Origin: Cristatella mucedo
Taxonomy: Eukaryota > Bryozoa > Phylactolaemata > Cristatellidae
NCBI GenBank assembly: GCA_009760855.2
Contig: WPIO01000026.1
Location: 2,369,501 to 2,433,500, forward strand
DNA length: 64,000 nt
Direction of reading: 5' to 3'
The translations under genes were made by a program, and so were the position numbers. Shown here piece after piece: positions 1 to 11,277 of this stretch (the stretch's first letter is position 1; each line of letters opens with the position of its first letter). The notes below the pieces were generated by a model that saw only the letters and a list, made by a program, of their open reading frames with translations, made no database searches and was not told the DNA's origin.

Positions 1-199
1 GGGTGTTACGTTGCTTGTACAAACGTTCATTGGGTCAGTCGTAGCAAAATATTAGAGCTCGTATTCGCCCTCTACCACAGGATTTTTTTTTCATTAGTGA
101 GAGGAAACTCGAGGGCTTTCAAAAACATTCTGATAAGGTTTGGCTCTGTCGGTTCACTTTTTCACTGATATCAGCATTCACTTTAACTAATTTAACCTG

Positions 200-535
200 A
201 AGCTGCAAGAACACAATGTCCCCATCCGGAACATGGAAGCCTACGTTTGGGCATTCAATGCAAAGCTGTTGCTATAGGAGAAACAGCTGTATAAGGACGA
301 CCATGATTACTTCCCGCACCTCAGCCAGTATGGTGCAGCCATCGTTGATGCCGAATAATCAATTCGTGTAAACCATGTGGAAGGAATTTCTATCGCGCTT
401 GACTGGTGTGCTACCTCATGAGCTTGCAATCGTCAGGACTCCTTTTGACTTTTCCTACAACAAGGAGCCCTCTTATGTGCAATTGAAATTGATTAAGCTG
501 CAGGCTTCGGAAGTTTTCTTGTCCAGGTTTATTTC
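200..535 (+). pseudogene. hAT-like transposase relic, broken
   Basis: Conceptual translation in shifting frames gives two stretches that look like the central part of a hAT transposase of the GTF2IRD2/ZBED-like type. One is around 225-355 (ending near YFPHLSQYGA), with an in-frame TAG after the residues AKLLL. The other is around 415-530, with the pattern PFDFSYNKEPSYVQLKLIKL, which resembles the NPF...PE..Q.ELIEL segment of these transposases. The same region of the family is seen better preserved in the element at 25433-28074. No terminal inverted repeats were found here, so this is an old fragment without visible ends. The assignment rests on motif memory only. Confidence 0.45.
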
Positions 536-574
536 GTGCACTACTCTCCTTGACGTCTACAGCCAGCTGCTACA

Positions 575-760
575 TGGTCAGTTTCCTGGTACACCTGGTG
601 AGGACGTTGCTATTCAAGACCTCAGTCCCGAGGTAGTGGGTTCGAATTCTGAGGTGGGAAATCCTTTATTGCCACTGCAAGAGGGCGTGATAGCCGTAAA
701 GGCTCTATTGTCACTTAATAAGAGAGGCTGTTGAATCAGCTAGTATTTGTATTTGCAGTT
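575..760 (+). repeat. SINE-1 copy a (tRNA-derived SINE)
   Basis: A B-box-like GGGTTCGAATTCT lies near 637-649, followed by a body ending in GAGAGGCTGTTGAATCAGCTAG and a TATTTGTATTT tail. The body and 3' end match the copies at 18235-18412 and 18529-18716, which establishes it as a dispersed family. The A-box region (near 587-606) is weaker here than in the 18.5-kb copy. Confidence 0.65.
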
Positions 761-2195
761 ATATTTTTTGATGTTGTCGGTACGTACCAAGCGTTTGAAG
801 ACAATTTTTGACGGCAACTATTTGTAAGAGGCAACTTTTCTCCGAGACGAAGTTTCAAAGAAAAAGCTGACATCTCATTTTACTGACAATCACCTTAACT
901 ATGTTATGTTGCTGAAATTCCCATCATACGAACCTGACATTGTATCTCTATATAAAAGCATGCAATATACTGTTTTCCGTTGATCGCATTGTATGTTTGA
1001 ATAAAAGTTTTCCTTATACACCTTATTTCTTCAGGCCTAGTTTTCCTATTTGACCTTCTCAAATATTCTAGTAGTTCAAATATCTGCAGATCACTGATTA
1101 ATTATTTATCAAACAGGTCACCTAAAATCCAAATGCATAGTGACGATTGCAGTACATCACCAGTTAAAAGAGCTAGGTCTCCTAGTCCAGCGATATTCTT
1201 TTAAATTATCTTTTTCACACGAATGCGTGCTGAGGCAATGCATTCTATCAGTAATTAAAAAATATAATTTGCGTACAGCATTATACAATCTTTAGATAGA
1301 TAGATAAATTTAGAGAGAAAGAGATTCCAGTGCTCCTGGTTTATAATGCAAATCTGTTATTCTTGTCGGTGTTATAGAGGCAGTTTTTTGCTGACACTAA
1401 GATTTATTTAGTATAGCCGCTCAATGACAGCAAGCGCCAAGCTGCATGAAATGTCAGCTTACCTCTATCATCATGTTAATTGCATCAGACTAACGCTCTC
1501 ATTAAATATCTACGCCCCTTGCAATATGGTCTAGCAGCAACTGAAAAAAAACTCACTATCATGATAGTATTCGTATAGCCAAATTTCTAAAAATTAATTT
1601 TCTTGAAATAACAAAGATTGGTTTCAAGATCTCAATTTAATTTTATTTTATTGCAAATTCCAGTCCCTCATGTTTTGATTTATATAAATCTGTTTTAGAT
1701 TAGCCTAAATATTTCGGAATAACAACATTTCTGCACGATCTTTATCCTACTGTGTCCAAGAGATTGTTGCGGAATTGCCACCCTAATAGTTCCATCTGCA
1801 CGATCTACTTTTATTGCGTTTAATGACAGTTGCGTTTATATCAAATTTCCAAAGGTCCCACACTAGCTTCCTCCATTTATTGCCTCTCGGGTCATTTTCA
1901 TCACTAATTTTCTGATATTTCTTAGTACAAAAACCTTTTGAGTGGCATGAATACAATTCTGTCCAAACGCAAAATGTTTTATTCAAAAAAGTCAGATTTA
2001 TCGTTCACCACTGCACCATGGCCATTTAAATTGAAAAATATAATCGCTATCATTTATTGATTAAACTGAAAAATAACTATTGATAAATTCAATCCCTAAT
2101 CTTTGTAAAGGTCTGGTAATCGGCTGTGACTTCCATACATAAGACTCATTCAGGGAGCTCAGCATTAACATCCATCCAAATTAAAGAGGTTGACG
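761..2195. other. No gene seen; AT-rich DNA
   Basis: The stretch is AT-rich with frequent stops in all frames. I see no repeat family or RNA gene. Confidence 0.4.
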
Positions 2196-2196
2196 A

Positions 2197-2214
2197 ATAT
2201 GTTGGGTACATGCG

Positions 2215-2288
<74 letters not shown>

Positions 2289-2362
2289 TAAGCGTTTACC
2301 CTGTATATATATAAATATATGCATGTACCTAGCATATATATATATGCATGTACCCAATATAT
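2197..2362. repeat. (TA)n array inside an inverted repeat
   Basis: A (TA)n tract at about 2216-2285 is enclosed by 17-nt arms, 2197-2213 and 2346-2362. The arms are reverse complements of each other with one mismatch and centre on GGGTACATGC. A partial further copy of GCATGTACC lies at about 2320. Reading frames across it are low-complexity artefacts. Confidence 0.8.
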
Positions 2363-2875
2363 ATTTTTTTCTTTATTGTAGATATGCAGTGGCGAAGTTA
2401 GGATTTTGACGAATGGGTGCACTCATGCAAACAGTAATAAAGGCTGTGGAAATCGCTGGTCTTTTGTTTTATATTGGAACAGCAGATTCAGATACATTGA
2501 AATTAAGTATGATCTCACCAGTCATAACCGTTGCAGCCATTCCTTCTCAACTAAATAAAAAATTATAATAAAAACAACATTTGTTTATCCCCTTCACGAA
2601 TCTCAATCTCTGTTCAGCGAGTTTACTGTGCTGGAAAAAGTGTCTCCGCGTGCTTAGTGATAGCGTGCACAGTGTCTGCTCGCATAAGCACACATGGTTC
2701 AGTTCACATAGACCGAGTAGACACTATGAGGAACAAGTGCATTTCTAGTACCTGATTACATGTCTTTTAGTCACAAGCTTTGGTAGTGTCAGTTGGTTGT
2801 GAATTGCAGCTTTTCCTGAACGTTCGAGCACCAAGGTACTGTCTCCAATAGTTTTTGGTCACTTCCTAAGCCCAC
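2363..2875. other. No gene seen
   Basis: Ordinary mixed-composition DNA with short frames only. No repeat was recognised. Confidence 0.35.
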
Positions 2876-2879
2876 ATAA

Positions 2880-3200
2880 ACTAGTTTAGTCAGAAGAGCC
2901 GGTGACAGGCTACCTGGCAGGATTAGAAAGTCGTTTGGCTAAGTAGGCTGAAGCAGAAAAATGAAGGGATCTAAAATTGAGAAGTTTAACCTTAAAGTAG
3001 AGACGATGCTTAATGAGGAGCCAGTGTGAGTAGGTGAGAAGTGGTGTAATTTGGCAACTAAAATCCTCACAAAATACATGAAATTATTACATGAAATACC
3101 GTGAATAACATGAAATACATGAAATACCATTAAACTCGCTACTGATATGCCGATTAATTGCAGCCAGCCATAACTTGGCACCGAAACCATCAGCTTATTG
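2880..3200 (-). repeat. Old L2-like LINE fragment, minus strand
   Basis: Read on the minus strand this resembles the 3' half of the L2-A reverse transcriptase ORF. The segment around 2990-3070 (GGAGCCAGTGTGAGTAGGTG, then GAGAAGTGGTGTAATTTGGC) parallels 4270-4310 of the better L2 copy. The opening GTCAGAAGAGCCGGTGA matches the piece at 56813-56829 in the second intron of gene 2, so both belong to one diverged subfamily. No open frame survives. Confidence 0.55.
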
Positions 3201-3728
3201 TGGGCCGGTAAGCAGGGGCTTACGGACGGGGGCAAATGCTTTAAACAGTACAAAGTGGTTCAATTGGTTGAAACTATAGCCCTCGGAATTGAGGTATGAA
3301 AAACGCTGTGGTGAGCCTGTAATCGCTGGTGACGGTTCAAATTCCTACGAAAACGGACTGGATCGATCGTGGGATGCCGATGAAAGTTAATACGACCAAC
3401 TGTAGAGCGCCAGCACTGTTTGAGAGTTATACACAGATTGTAAAGACAGAAAAAGTGAAAATTCAACGCCAAGGCAAGCAAGGAAGAATCACACGAGGCA
3501 CAACGATGCAAGAATGAACACCGGCAGTTCACTAACTACAAGCGAGACGGTGTCGATTTATAGTTCTTTTTGATTCGGTCCCTTCAACACTAGCAACATC
3601 TTTCATTTGCTATTTAAAGTCAATATGAGTATGCATGTGCACTTGCCTTCAAGTAATGTCAACTTCTCAACGTCAACGGTGATAGTAATAATATTATTGA
3701 TATCGCCTAAAGCAGCCCAAAAAAGCTA
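3201..3728. other. No gene seen; possible decayed SINE
   Basis: Around 3250-3340 there is loose resemblance to a tRNA-derived SINE (GGTTGAAAC...CCTCGGAATTGAGG), too weak to call. Overlapping short frames at 3260-3532 lack any recognised domain. Confidence 0.25.
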
Positions 3729-5036
3729 AATAATAACAATAATAATAGTAATGCAGTTGATAAAGCCCCCTCAAAGAATTCAATTTCTTTCTAGGCGCTT
3801 TACATTTGCTGCAAAGGGAAACGCGATTGAATGGTGAGAAATATTATGCGTGATCAACAACATGAATAACATCGTTAGGGGTGACATGCACTGGGTCAGC
3901 ATGCAAATGTGGTTAGTGGCAATGTGCACAATGTCAGCACCCCTGAGCACATGAACGACGTATCACAGGGACCCACTAAATGTTGTCCTAAATAGGTGTG
4001 TTTCTAAGTTCTTTTTAAATATGGTCAAGTCAGGGGATGTTCTGACACAAGTTGGGAGGGATTTTCAGGCTTTGGGAGCATACGAACTAAATGCACGGTC
4101 TCCAAAGAATTTGAGATTTATACGATCTAGTGGTAAACTGTTGGATTCGGAAAAGCAGGTGGTACGATTTTTGGCCTGGGGGAGTAGATCTGAGAGATAA
4201 GCTGGAGCCAAGGAATGAAGTGACCTAGAAGTGAGCGACAAAACATTGAAGTCGATCCGTTGCTTGACTGGTAGCCAGTGCAGGTCGGCGAGAAGTGGTG
4301 TGATGTGGCAACCGCGACGCTCACGACAGACATGCCTAGTTGCAGAGTTTTGCACCACCTGTAATCGCCTGATTGCACATGCCGGAAGGCCAGGAAGCAG
4401 TGAGTTACAGAAGTCTAAGCGGGATGTCACAAATGCATGGACCAACTTAGACGTGGTATCCTTATTTAAGCAAGCCCAAATTTTAGCAACGTTATGTAGC
4501 TGAAAGTAGGCAGACTTGACTGTGGAACTGATGTGGTTGTCTAACGAGAGGTCATTTTGGAACATGACACCTAGATTTCGAGCTGATTCAACTGGAGCTA
4601 TGCTGGCAGGGCCAATTTTGAGCGTCAGCCTTTCAAATTTCTGAATCACACTGGTTTTGCCCATAACTATTTAGTTAGTAAGTTAGTTTTATCATAATTT
4701 AGTTCGAGAAAATTTGCTGCCATCCATGTGTGGATGTCATCAGTACATGCTGCAAGTGAGTTGAGAGAATTTGAGGTGCTTGAAGGCTGGGAGGGATAAA
4801 AGCAAAAGTGCAACTGAGTGTCATCCGGGTAAAAGTGAAAGCCTAGACTGTGCTTGGCAATCACATCAGCAAGAGGGAGAGTATAAACCGTGAAAAGAAC
4901 CGGACCTAGCTCGGAGCACTGAGGTACCCCATAGTTCAGAGGTACCTCGGACGGTCTTTGTCCATTCACATCAATACTCTGGAGTCTCGCACTTAGATAG
5001 GACCTGAACCATTGCAGAGCACCTTCAATGAGCTAA
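3729..5036 (-). mobile_element. L2-A non-LTR retrotransposon, 5'-truncated, minus strand
   Basis: The element runs on the minus strand from about 5036 to an AAT-repeat tail at about 3729-3752. Its 3' end carries the family signature of a GCGCCTAGAAAGA-like block followed by a GGGGGCTTTATCA-like end. The coding remnant covers the RT core at 4969-4667 (GVPQ.S.LGPVLFTVYTLPL and a YPDD catalytic box, Y-P instead of the usual Y-A) and the C-terminal part at 4664-4065 (ARNLGVMFQNDLSLD, SRLDFCNSLLPGLP, GDRAFSSYAPKA). The two parts are separated by a small insertion and stop near 4666, and the endonuclease domain is absent. It is a dead copy. Confidence 0.85.
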
Positions 5037-7860
5037 GTACAGACTGGAATCAGAGATGTTTTGATGATAAAATATCACTGAGTCAGAAAATCACAACTTA
5101 ATGCGGACAAGCATTACCCAAATTGCTGGCAATTAATGAAGAGTTGTTGGAACTAGAAGCCTACTTGCTTTTTGTAGCATTTTCACTGTCCAACTGAACT
5201 GCTTTGGATAGGGTACGTCTTAAAATTGTGCATGTCAGATTATTCCCAACTACTTAATGTACTTTCTTTTCAGAGTGTGGACATCTCGAAGAAAGATACT
5301 TGGTTATTTAGAGCATACACAATTTATTTTTTAATATCATCATCGACAATCTTGTGGACCCCAGTTTCGAACTACCATAGATAAAGGAGAAGTCCAGCTT
5401 TGCTAACAGAGATGGGCCGGACTCACCAATGTGTCTACTTTGGTCTACGGTTAGAGATTTAGCATCTCTTTTAAACGTATATAATCATTGGGGGAAATAA
5501 GCAAAACACCTATTTAGATATACCAAATCCCAACGTCGCAGTATTCCTATTTTTCATCTGACTATTGCTTAGATTGAGTTTTTACATTTGGAAGTGCAAT
5601 GCTCAGCTGATCGTTTGTCGTTTATGTTTTCGTTAATGCTTGCGGGAGTAGCAATATATTCCAAGACCTGTCTTGATCACATTGGTGCAGGATCTGCCGT
5701 GACCAAAGTTTGAAACATTTTTACTAGTATTAATCTTAGAATCAAATTCAGTTTCTGCCTACCAAACTTATCCAACCTCACCCCTATACATTTTAACTGG
5801 CTCTTGACATCGGTAGGTGGCAGCTAGTGAATCTGCACTGAGATTCATTTGCAGGACATACGCAGATTCTGAGTTATATTACTTGATTGAATTTTCCAGT
5901 GAACATGTCAACACTTAATTCCAGCATTGCATTGCATGCATTGTGGGCCTGAGTTTTCATGAGCCTAGCTTGTGAGCCCGGCCCACGGTCGAGCGAGAAC
6001 TCGATACTACAAGGTCGCAGCGATTGCACACGTTACTGTGAGTGTCTTTTTGTTATTAACTTTTTAGAACTTGTGCGTTCGCTAAAATTTCAAAAAGGAT
6101 GCACTTGAGCAGTTTCTTCAGTCTGTTCCGGTTGAAATATGTTCACGTGAGCAGTTCCCATTCTTTATTGCGATGCAATGCTGAGCTGCGACTAGGCTTC
6201 ATTTTTCCGTGCAGCATGCACTAGTGGCGCATATTCTTTGCTCGTTCGAGATCGAACGCCGTGTCACGATAATTAAAAGCTCCTTCATTAAACTGCTACT
6301 GTATTTAGCTTAGGAAACATCAGAACACTGTACAAGTAGATATAATTAAATGTACATTTAAGCCCCATTTGCTATGTCTAACCACGTGACACCCATTTGT
6401 CCACTCACGCAAGAACAACACTTTTAAATGTACAGCAAATATAAGTTGACGGGAAAGAAATCAAGATCTCAAAAGGCAACGTATAAGTAATTAATTGTTA
6501 TTATTGTTACCTAAATTTCCATCACCACCTGTGAATGCACAAACATGGAGCCATCCTTCTCTACCCTTGCTAAATAAACCGGATAATGATTATATTCTTC
6601 ATTTCCGTGGCCTAAATTTTATGGACAGTGAACATATTATAAATAGTCTATCATTAGGGCAGTAAACAGCCGTAAGCCGTATATAAGCAATGAGGTTTAC
6701 TCCAATAGCTGGACTTTGCATTTGAGCCAAGATTTGCCCTAAACCAGTGAGCCCTGGGAGAGTAGTTTCTTTCTCGTCAAGGTTGCTGCTTAAAACTCGT
6801 TAGCCTCATCCACCATGGCATTAACTTTTCTAGCCAACGGATAATTCCTTGTAGGGTTAATGCTTCACACATACAAGTCGTCAGCCCTGGTTTCAAAGCT
6901 CACGGCTGCGCCATATTTGTCGCTTAACAGCTAAGACATGCAACGTTACGAGGGCTGAGTTTACGGCATACCTCTGTCCGTACGTGGAAGCCGTTGCACA
7001 CTGTTTGTAACAAGGGTCACGAGCTTGCAGTGCACGTGAAGGTGAAGGTTATGGAAGAGGCGCAGGTGTCCCAATATGACCACGGACTTTCTCGGTGACA
7101 GCTGGGAATAGGCTCCGTCCAGGATATGGTAGCATGCAAACTCATCGTGATTTTTATTTACGTGAAGCTGAAAGATTAGAGTCGAAAGCACGATAGCGGG
7201 TAGCACGACGCCCTGTTGGGGAAGTATTTCTGATCGGTAGGCCGGTGAATTATAACTCAGCATCCTGAAAGCAAGTGACATAACTTTTTTTAAGCCAGTG
7301 CACCACTCGACGGCATCTAGTGAGGTCATTTTGCATCAAGTAATGCGGCCAATGCAGTACTGCTGCGCTTCAGCGTTCGTGCCAGGCACGACTAGACCCT
7401 GATTCAGGTTATTAACTTGTGCTCTCCCACCGCACGTGAGCTGCTATGCCCTACACGTGATGCTGGACACTCATAGCCCTGGGCGGCACTGGAATAAATT
7501 GTTTTACATTACGAACACGGCCACGATGCAATAAGGTTCGCGCTCTCTTGATTGCTGCTGCGTTGCGTTAGCATTCGGCGTTCCTATGAACATTGATGCT
7601 GCACCTACAAGACTCTAGGTCTGTGTCAAGGCCGCAGTTTGACCTATGCGGTAATTGTTTGGCATTTGTAAGAACAAGAGCTATCGCCAGGACTGTTTAG
7701 GTGCATAAGTATTTTAGAGCATAACTAAATAAATATATTTATATGTACAGATTTAAGAATTGCATTGGTAAGGTGCCCCAAAAGAACTTCCATAAAAGGA
7801 TTAGCTGAATTAACAGTCACATTTAATAGCGGCAGAAAAGCCATTACGGAAATATTCACC
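5037..7860. other. No supported gene
   Basis: About 2.8 kb of mixed-composition sequence. The longest frame (minus strand, 7329-6961, 122 codons) has no recognised domain, no splice support and no neighbouring coding signal. I see no repeat family apart from short AT-rich patches. Confidence 0.35.
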
Positions 7861-7861
7861 G

Positions 7862-7985
7862 CTTGCATGAATGATAAAGAGTAAGCCACTGTGAGAATCG
7901 AACCCAGAACCTAGCTCGCGAAGCACCAGCTTAATTCCGAGATCTCAATCCAAGATCTTTACACACGCCATAGGGTTCGTGTCCA
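7862..7985 (-). repeat. Possible SINE-3 (tRNA-like B box)
   Basis: Read on the minus strand, CTGGGTTCGATTCTCACAGT near 7894-7913 looks like a Pol III B box. A weak A-box-like segment lies upstream and an A/T-rich tail downstream. Only one copy was seen in the window, so family status is inference. Confidence 0.3.
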
Positions 7986-8014
7986 AGTTCTCTTTATATG
8001 GAGACACCTAACCC

Positions 8015-8150
8015 TTCTGTTGGCTACCGAATGCGTACCGAAAGCCGCTTAGGCTGTGAGTGCGCTATACAAAACTCTCCTGCGTAACACCCACACATGG
8101 TCTTTATGACTTTGTGGAGTTACTGACGGAGATACATTACAATGCATTAG
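8015..8150 (+). repeat. LINE-B 3' end, plus strand
   Basis: The end of a second LINE family. It opens with TGGCTACCGAATGCGTACCG, continues through AAAGCCGCTTAGGCTGTGAG, and ends in GGAGTTACTGACGGAGATACATTAC. The same block recurs at 37190, 40965, 45040, 47030, 52750 and 62940. Confidence 0.8.
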
Positions 8151-9055
8151 CCCGTGCCGATATAGCCGGTCGCAACTCGACGAGACCTGTACCATATGCG
8201 CACGCGCACAGTTTCCCATCTTGCTTTTCATTGTTTTCTCGCGTCGCTACATCTGTGCGTTTAGTCTCGTGGCTTCTAAGTTAATTTAGCTGCTATATCT
8301 ATTGCCCCCTCCCTCTCCTCTCGCCGTTCTCTCTCTCCTTTCGAAGACATCGAACGGTGGCGAAATGAGTAGCAAAAAGACAGCATCTCATAGCGCACCT
8401 TTCACTGTAGACCGCTGAAAGCTGCTAAACAAGATCAGCAAGGGCTGGACGGGGTGGACGCCCCAATCGTTCTGCTTATCGACAACAGCAATGCAACGGG
8501 AAGTGCCTTCGAGACATGAAAAACTCAAAAATTGCTGTGTGCTACTCTGAGCTCCCCGTGGTAGTGGAAATTTGGCACCTCCAATAAACAACTCCAAAAA
8601 CGATCTACGATCAAGAATGCTAAAGCAATAAAACGACCTCCATGCAATGGGCACGTTGAGGCCCTAGGGGCGAATCGCCCAACGGTGAGGAGTTATGCCC
8701 ACACCCCTATAGGAGTTATGTCCCTCAAAGCACATTTATAAATATTTTTCAAATACTGATTGACCAATTGGCATGCAAATTGGCGCAAACAACAAGGGCA
8801 ACACTAGTTCTCGTTTTATGTAATCATATTGCCACTTTGACCTTCTAATGACTTTTAAAGAGTCAAGGTCAAATTTTTGCTTCCCTATATATCCCTTCGG
8901 TATAATCTAACAGATTCATTACCATGCATTTAGAAATAAGTCAAACCTTTCAAAAGATGCATAACACATTTGTTTACCCTAAGCTGATTCTACGAACTAA
9001 AAAAAATGTTTGTGACGTTCAACAATGAAATTAATCAGAAAATTGTTGATCATGT
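8151..9055. other. No gene seen upstream of the L2 copy
   Basis: This contains a pyrimidine-rich stretch near 8300-8345 and otherwise unremarkable sequence. If the L2 copy at 9060 were full length, its endonuclease domain would lie here. No such translation is visible, so the copy is 5'-truncated. Confidence 0.4.
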
Positions 9056-9059
9056 GACA

Positions 9060-11242
9060 TTGAAGGACAGTGGCGCTTTACTTACTAGACATACAACCAA
9101 GCTTGAGAGACATTAGGGTCAAACAAGTAAACCAGAGGATATATTTAATATTTCAAGTCGATGTGGCGATAGATGGTCAAGCTGTAGTCTCTCGAATGTG
9201 CAAAGCCAAACTGTTCCGGAAGCACAAAGTTGCTCAACCAGTTAGCAGCACATCGACAATAAACCATCTCCTCAACCGTTCCCAGATTAGCTCCTTACCT
9301 GATGATCCTTGTGATTATCTAGCCAATCGCTTCTCTCAATTCTTTGTGCAGAAGATAGACGAGATCAGGGAATTTATCCCTGCGATGACAACCTCCCCAC
9401 TAGAATGCTGTTCCTCGGTTCCTGGCTGCACCTCAATGTCTGCATTTACACAGGTCACTAGTGATCTAGTCCTAAAGTTCGTATCTCAATCAAAGAAGAC
9501 AACAATTCCTCTGGACCCTATTCCCACTGTCCTGCTCCTACGTTGCATTGATCTGCTGCTGCGATGCATAACTAACATCATTATTATGTCATTAGCCTCA
9601 GATCATGTCCCAGCACCTTTCAAAAAAGCTGTAGTCAGGCCACTTCTCAAGAAAGCGACACTAGACCAAGAGAACTTAAGTAGCTACCGCCCAGTCTCCC
9701 TTCTACCATTCCTATCAAAGACCCTGAACGGGTCGTGGCAGACCAGCTGAACTCGTATATCGAAACCTCACACCTTGCTAGTAAGTTCCAGTCTGGCTTT
9801 AGAGCTAATCACTCCACAGAGTCAGCATTGCTTCGGGTATACAACGACCTACTTAGGAATGCAGACATGGGTAGAGTGTCTGTGCTTGTTTTGCTCGATC
9901 TTTCGGCAGCTTTTGATACCATCGATCACAAAGTTCTTCTAGAGCGTCTGTCATCTCGCCTGGGCATCACTGGCACTGCTCTGCAGTGGTTCAGGTACTA
10001 TCTAAGTGCGAGACTCCAGAGTATTGACGTGAATGAACAAAGATCATCTGAAGTACCTCTGAAATATGGAGCACCTCAGGGCTCAGTGCTAGGTCCGGTT
10101 CTTTTCACGGTTTATACTCTGCCTCTTGCTGATGTGATTGCCAAGCACAGTCTAGGCTTTCACTTCTATCCGGATGACACTCAGTTGTACTTTTGCTTTG
10201 ATCCGTCCCAGCCTTCGAGCAACTCAAACTCTCTCAACTCACTTGCTGCATGCATTGATGACATTTGCACATGGATGGCAGCAAATTTTCTAAAACTAAA
10301 CGATGATAAAACTAACTTACGAGTTATGGGAAAACCCAGTGTGATTCAGAGATTGGAAAGGCTGACTCTCGAAATTGGCTCTGCCAGCATATTTCCAGTT
10401 GAATCAGCTCGAAATCTAGGTGTCATATTCCAAAGCGACCTCTCGTTAGACGACCATATCAGCTCCACAGTCAAATCCACTTATTTTCAGCTCCATAACA
10501 TTGCTAAAATTAGGGCTTGTTTAGACAAGGATACCACGTCTAAGTTGGTCCATGCATTTGCGGCATCCCGTCTCGACTTCTGCAACTCACTGCTTACCGG
10601 CCTACCAGAATGTACCATCAGGCGATTGCAGCTGGTGCAAAACTCTGCAGCTAGGCTTGTCTGTCGTGAGCGTCGCAGTTGCCACATTACTCCACTTCTC
10701 GCCGACATGCACTGGCCACCAGTCAAGCAACGGATTGACTTCAAGGTTATGTCGCTCACTTTTAGGTCCCTTCATTCTATGGCTCTAACCTATCTCTCAG
10801 ATATACTACCCCATCAGGCCAAGCATCGTACCACCTGCTTTTCGGAATCCAACAGTCTACAATTACCTCGTACAAACCTTAAATCCTTTGGAGACCGTGC
10901 ATTTAGTTCGTATGCTTTCAAAGCCTGGAACTCCCTCCAAACCTGCGTCAGAACATCCCCTGACCTGACCACATTTAAAAGGAACTTAAAAATACACCTA
11001 TTTAGGAGAGCATAAAGTGGGTCCCTGTGATTCGTCCTTCATGTGCTTATGCGTGCTGACACTGTGCATGCTGCCACTAACCACATTTGCATGCTGACCC
11101 TGCGCATGTCACCACTAACCATATTATTCATTGTATTTGTTTTTCAAGCATGATTTTACTTACCATTAAATTGCATTTCCCTTTGCAGCAAATGTAAAGC
11201 GCCTAGAAAGAGATTAAGTTCTCTCGGGGCACTTTATCAAGT

Positions 11243-11277
<35 letters not shown>
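9060..11277 (+). mobile_element. L2-A non-LTR retrotransposon, best copy in the window
   Basis: The 5' truncation is near 9060 and the 3' end is an (ATT)n tail at 11249-11277. Between the stop codon and the tail is a 3' UTR ending in GCGCCTAGAAAGAGATTAAG and then CTCGGGGCACTTTATCAAGT. The coding part is described separately. This is the reference copy against which I recognised the other L2-A fragments in the window (3.7, 13.6, 29.0, 33.3, 37.5, 43.0, 44.6, 49.9, 56.7, 59.5, 61.0 and 62.8 kb). The AT-rich simple-repeat tail is typical of L2/CR1-group elements. Confidence 0.9.
9070..11015 (+). pseudogene. L2-A reverse transcriptase ORF, one frameshift
   Basis: A non-LTR reverse transcriptase that would copy the element's RNA at a nicked target site. 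Residues from 9070 to 9750 cover the linker and the RT N-terminus (KAVVRPLLKKATLD..NLSSYRPVSLLP). The frame then shifts by one base near 9725-9735, and 9735-11015 carries the rest. That part has the RT A motif (LLDLSAAFDTIDHKVLLERL), GAPQGSVLGPVLFT, the catalytic box FHFYPDDTQLY, and the C-terminal region (SRLDFCNSLL, GDRAFSSYAFKAWNSLQTCV). The N-terminal endonuclease is missing. The second catalytic box position is P where most L2 elements have A (YADD). The 3.7-5.0 kb copy shares this, so it may mark a subfamily. With one frameshift and no endonuclease the copy cannot be autonomous. Confidence 0.88.

Noticed and set aside
6961-7329. 122-codon frame on the minus strand
   Set aside because: No recognised family, no flanking gene structure; length is possible by chance in this much DNA.
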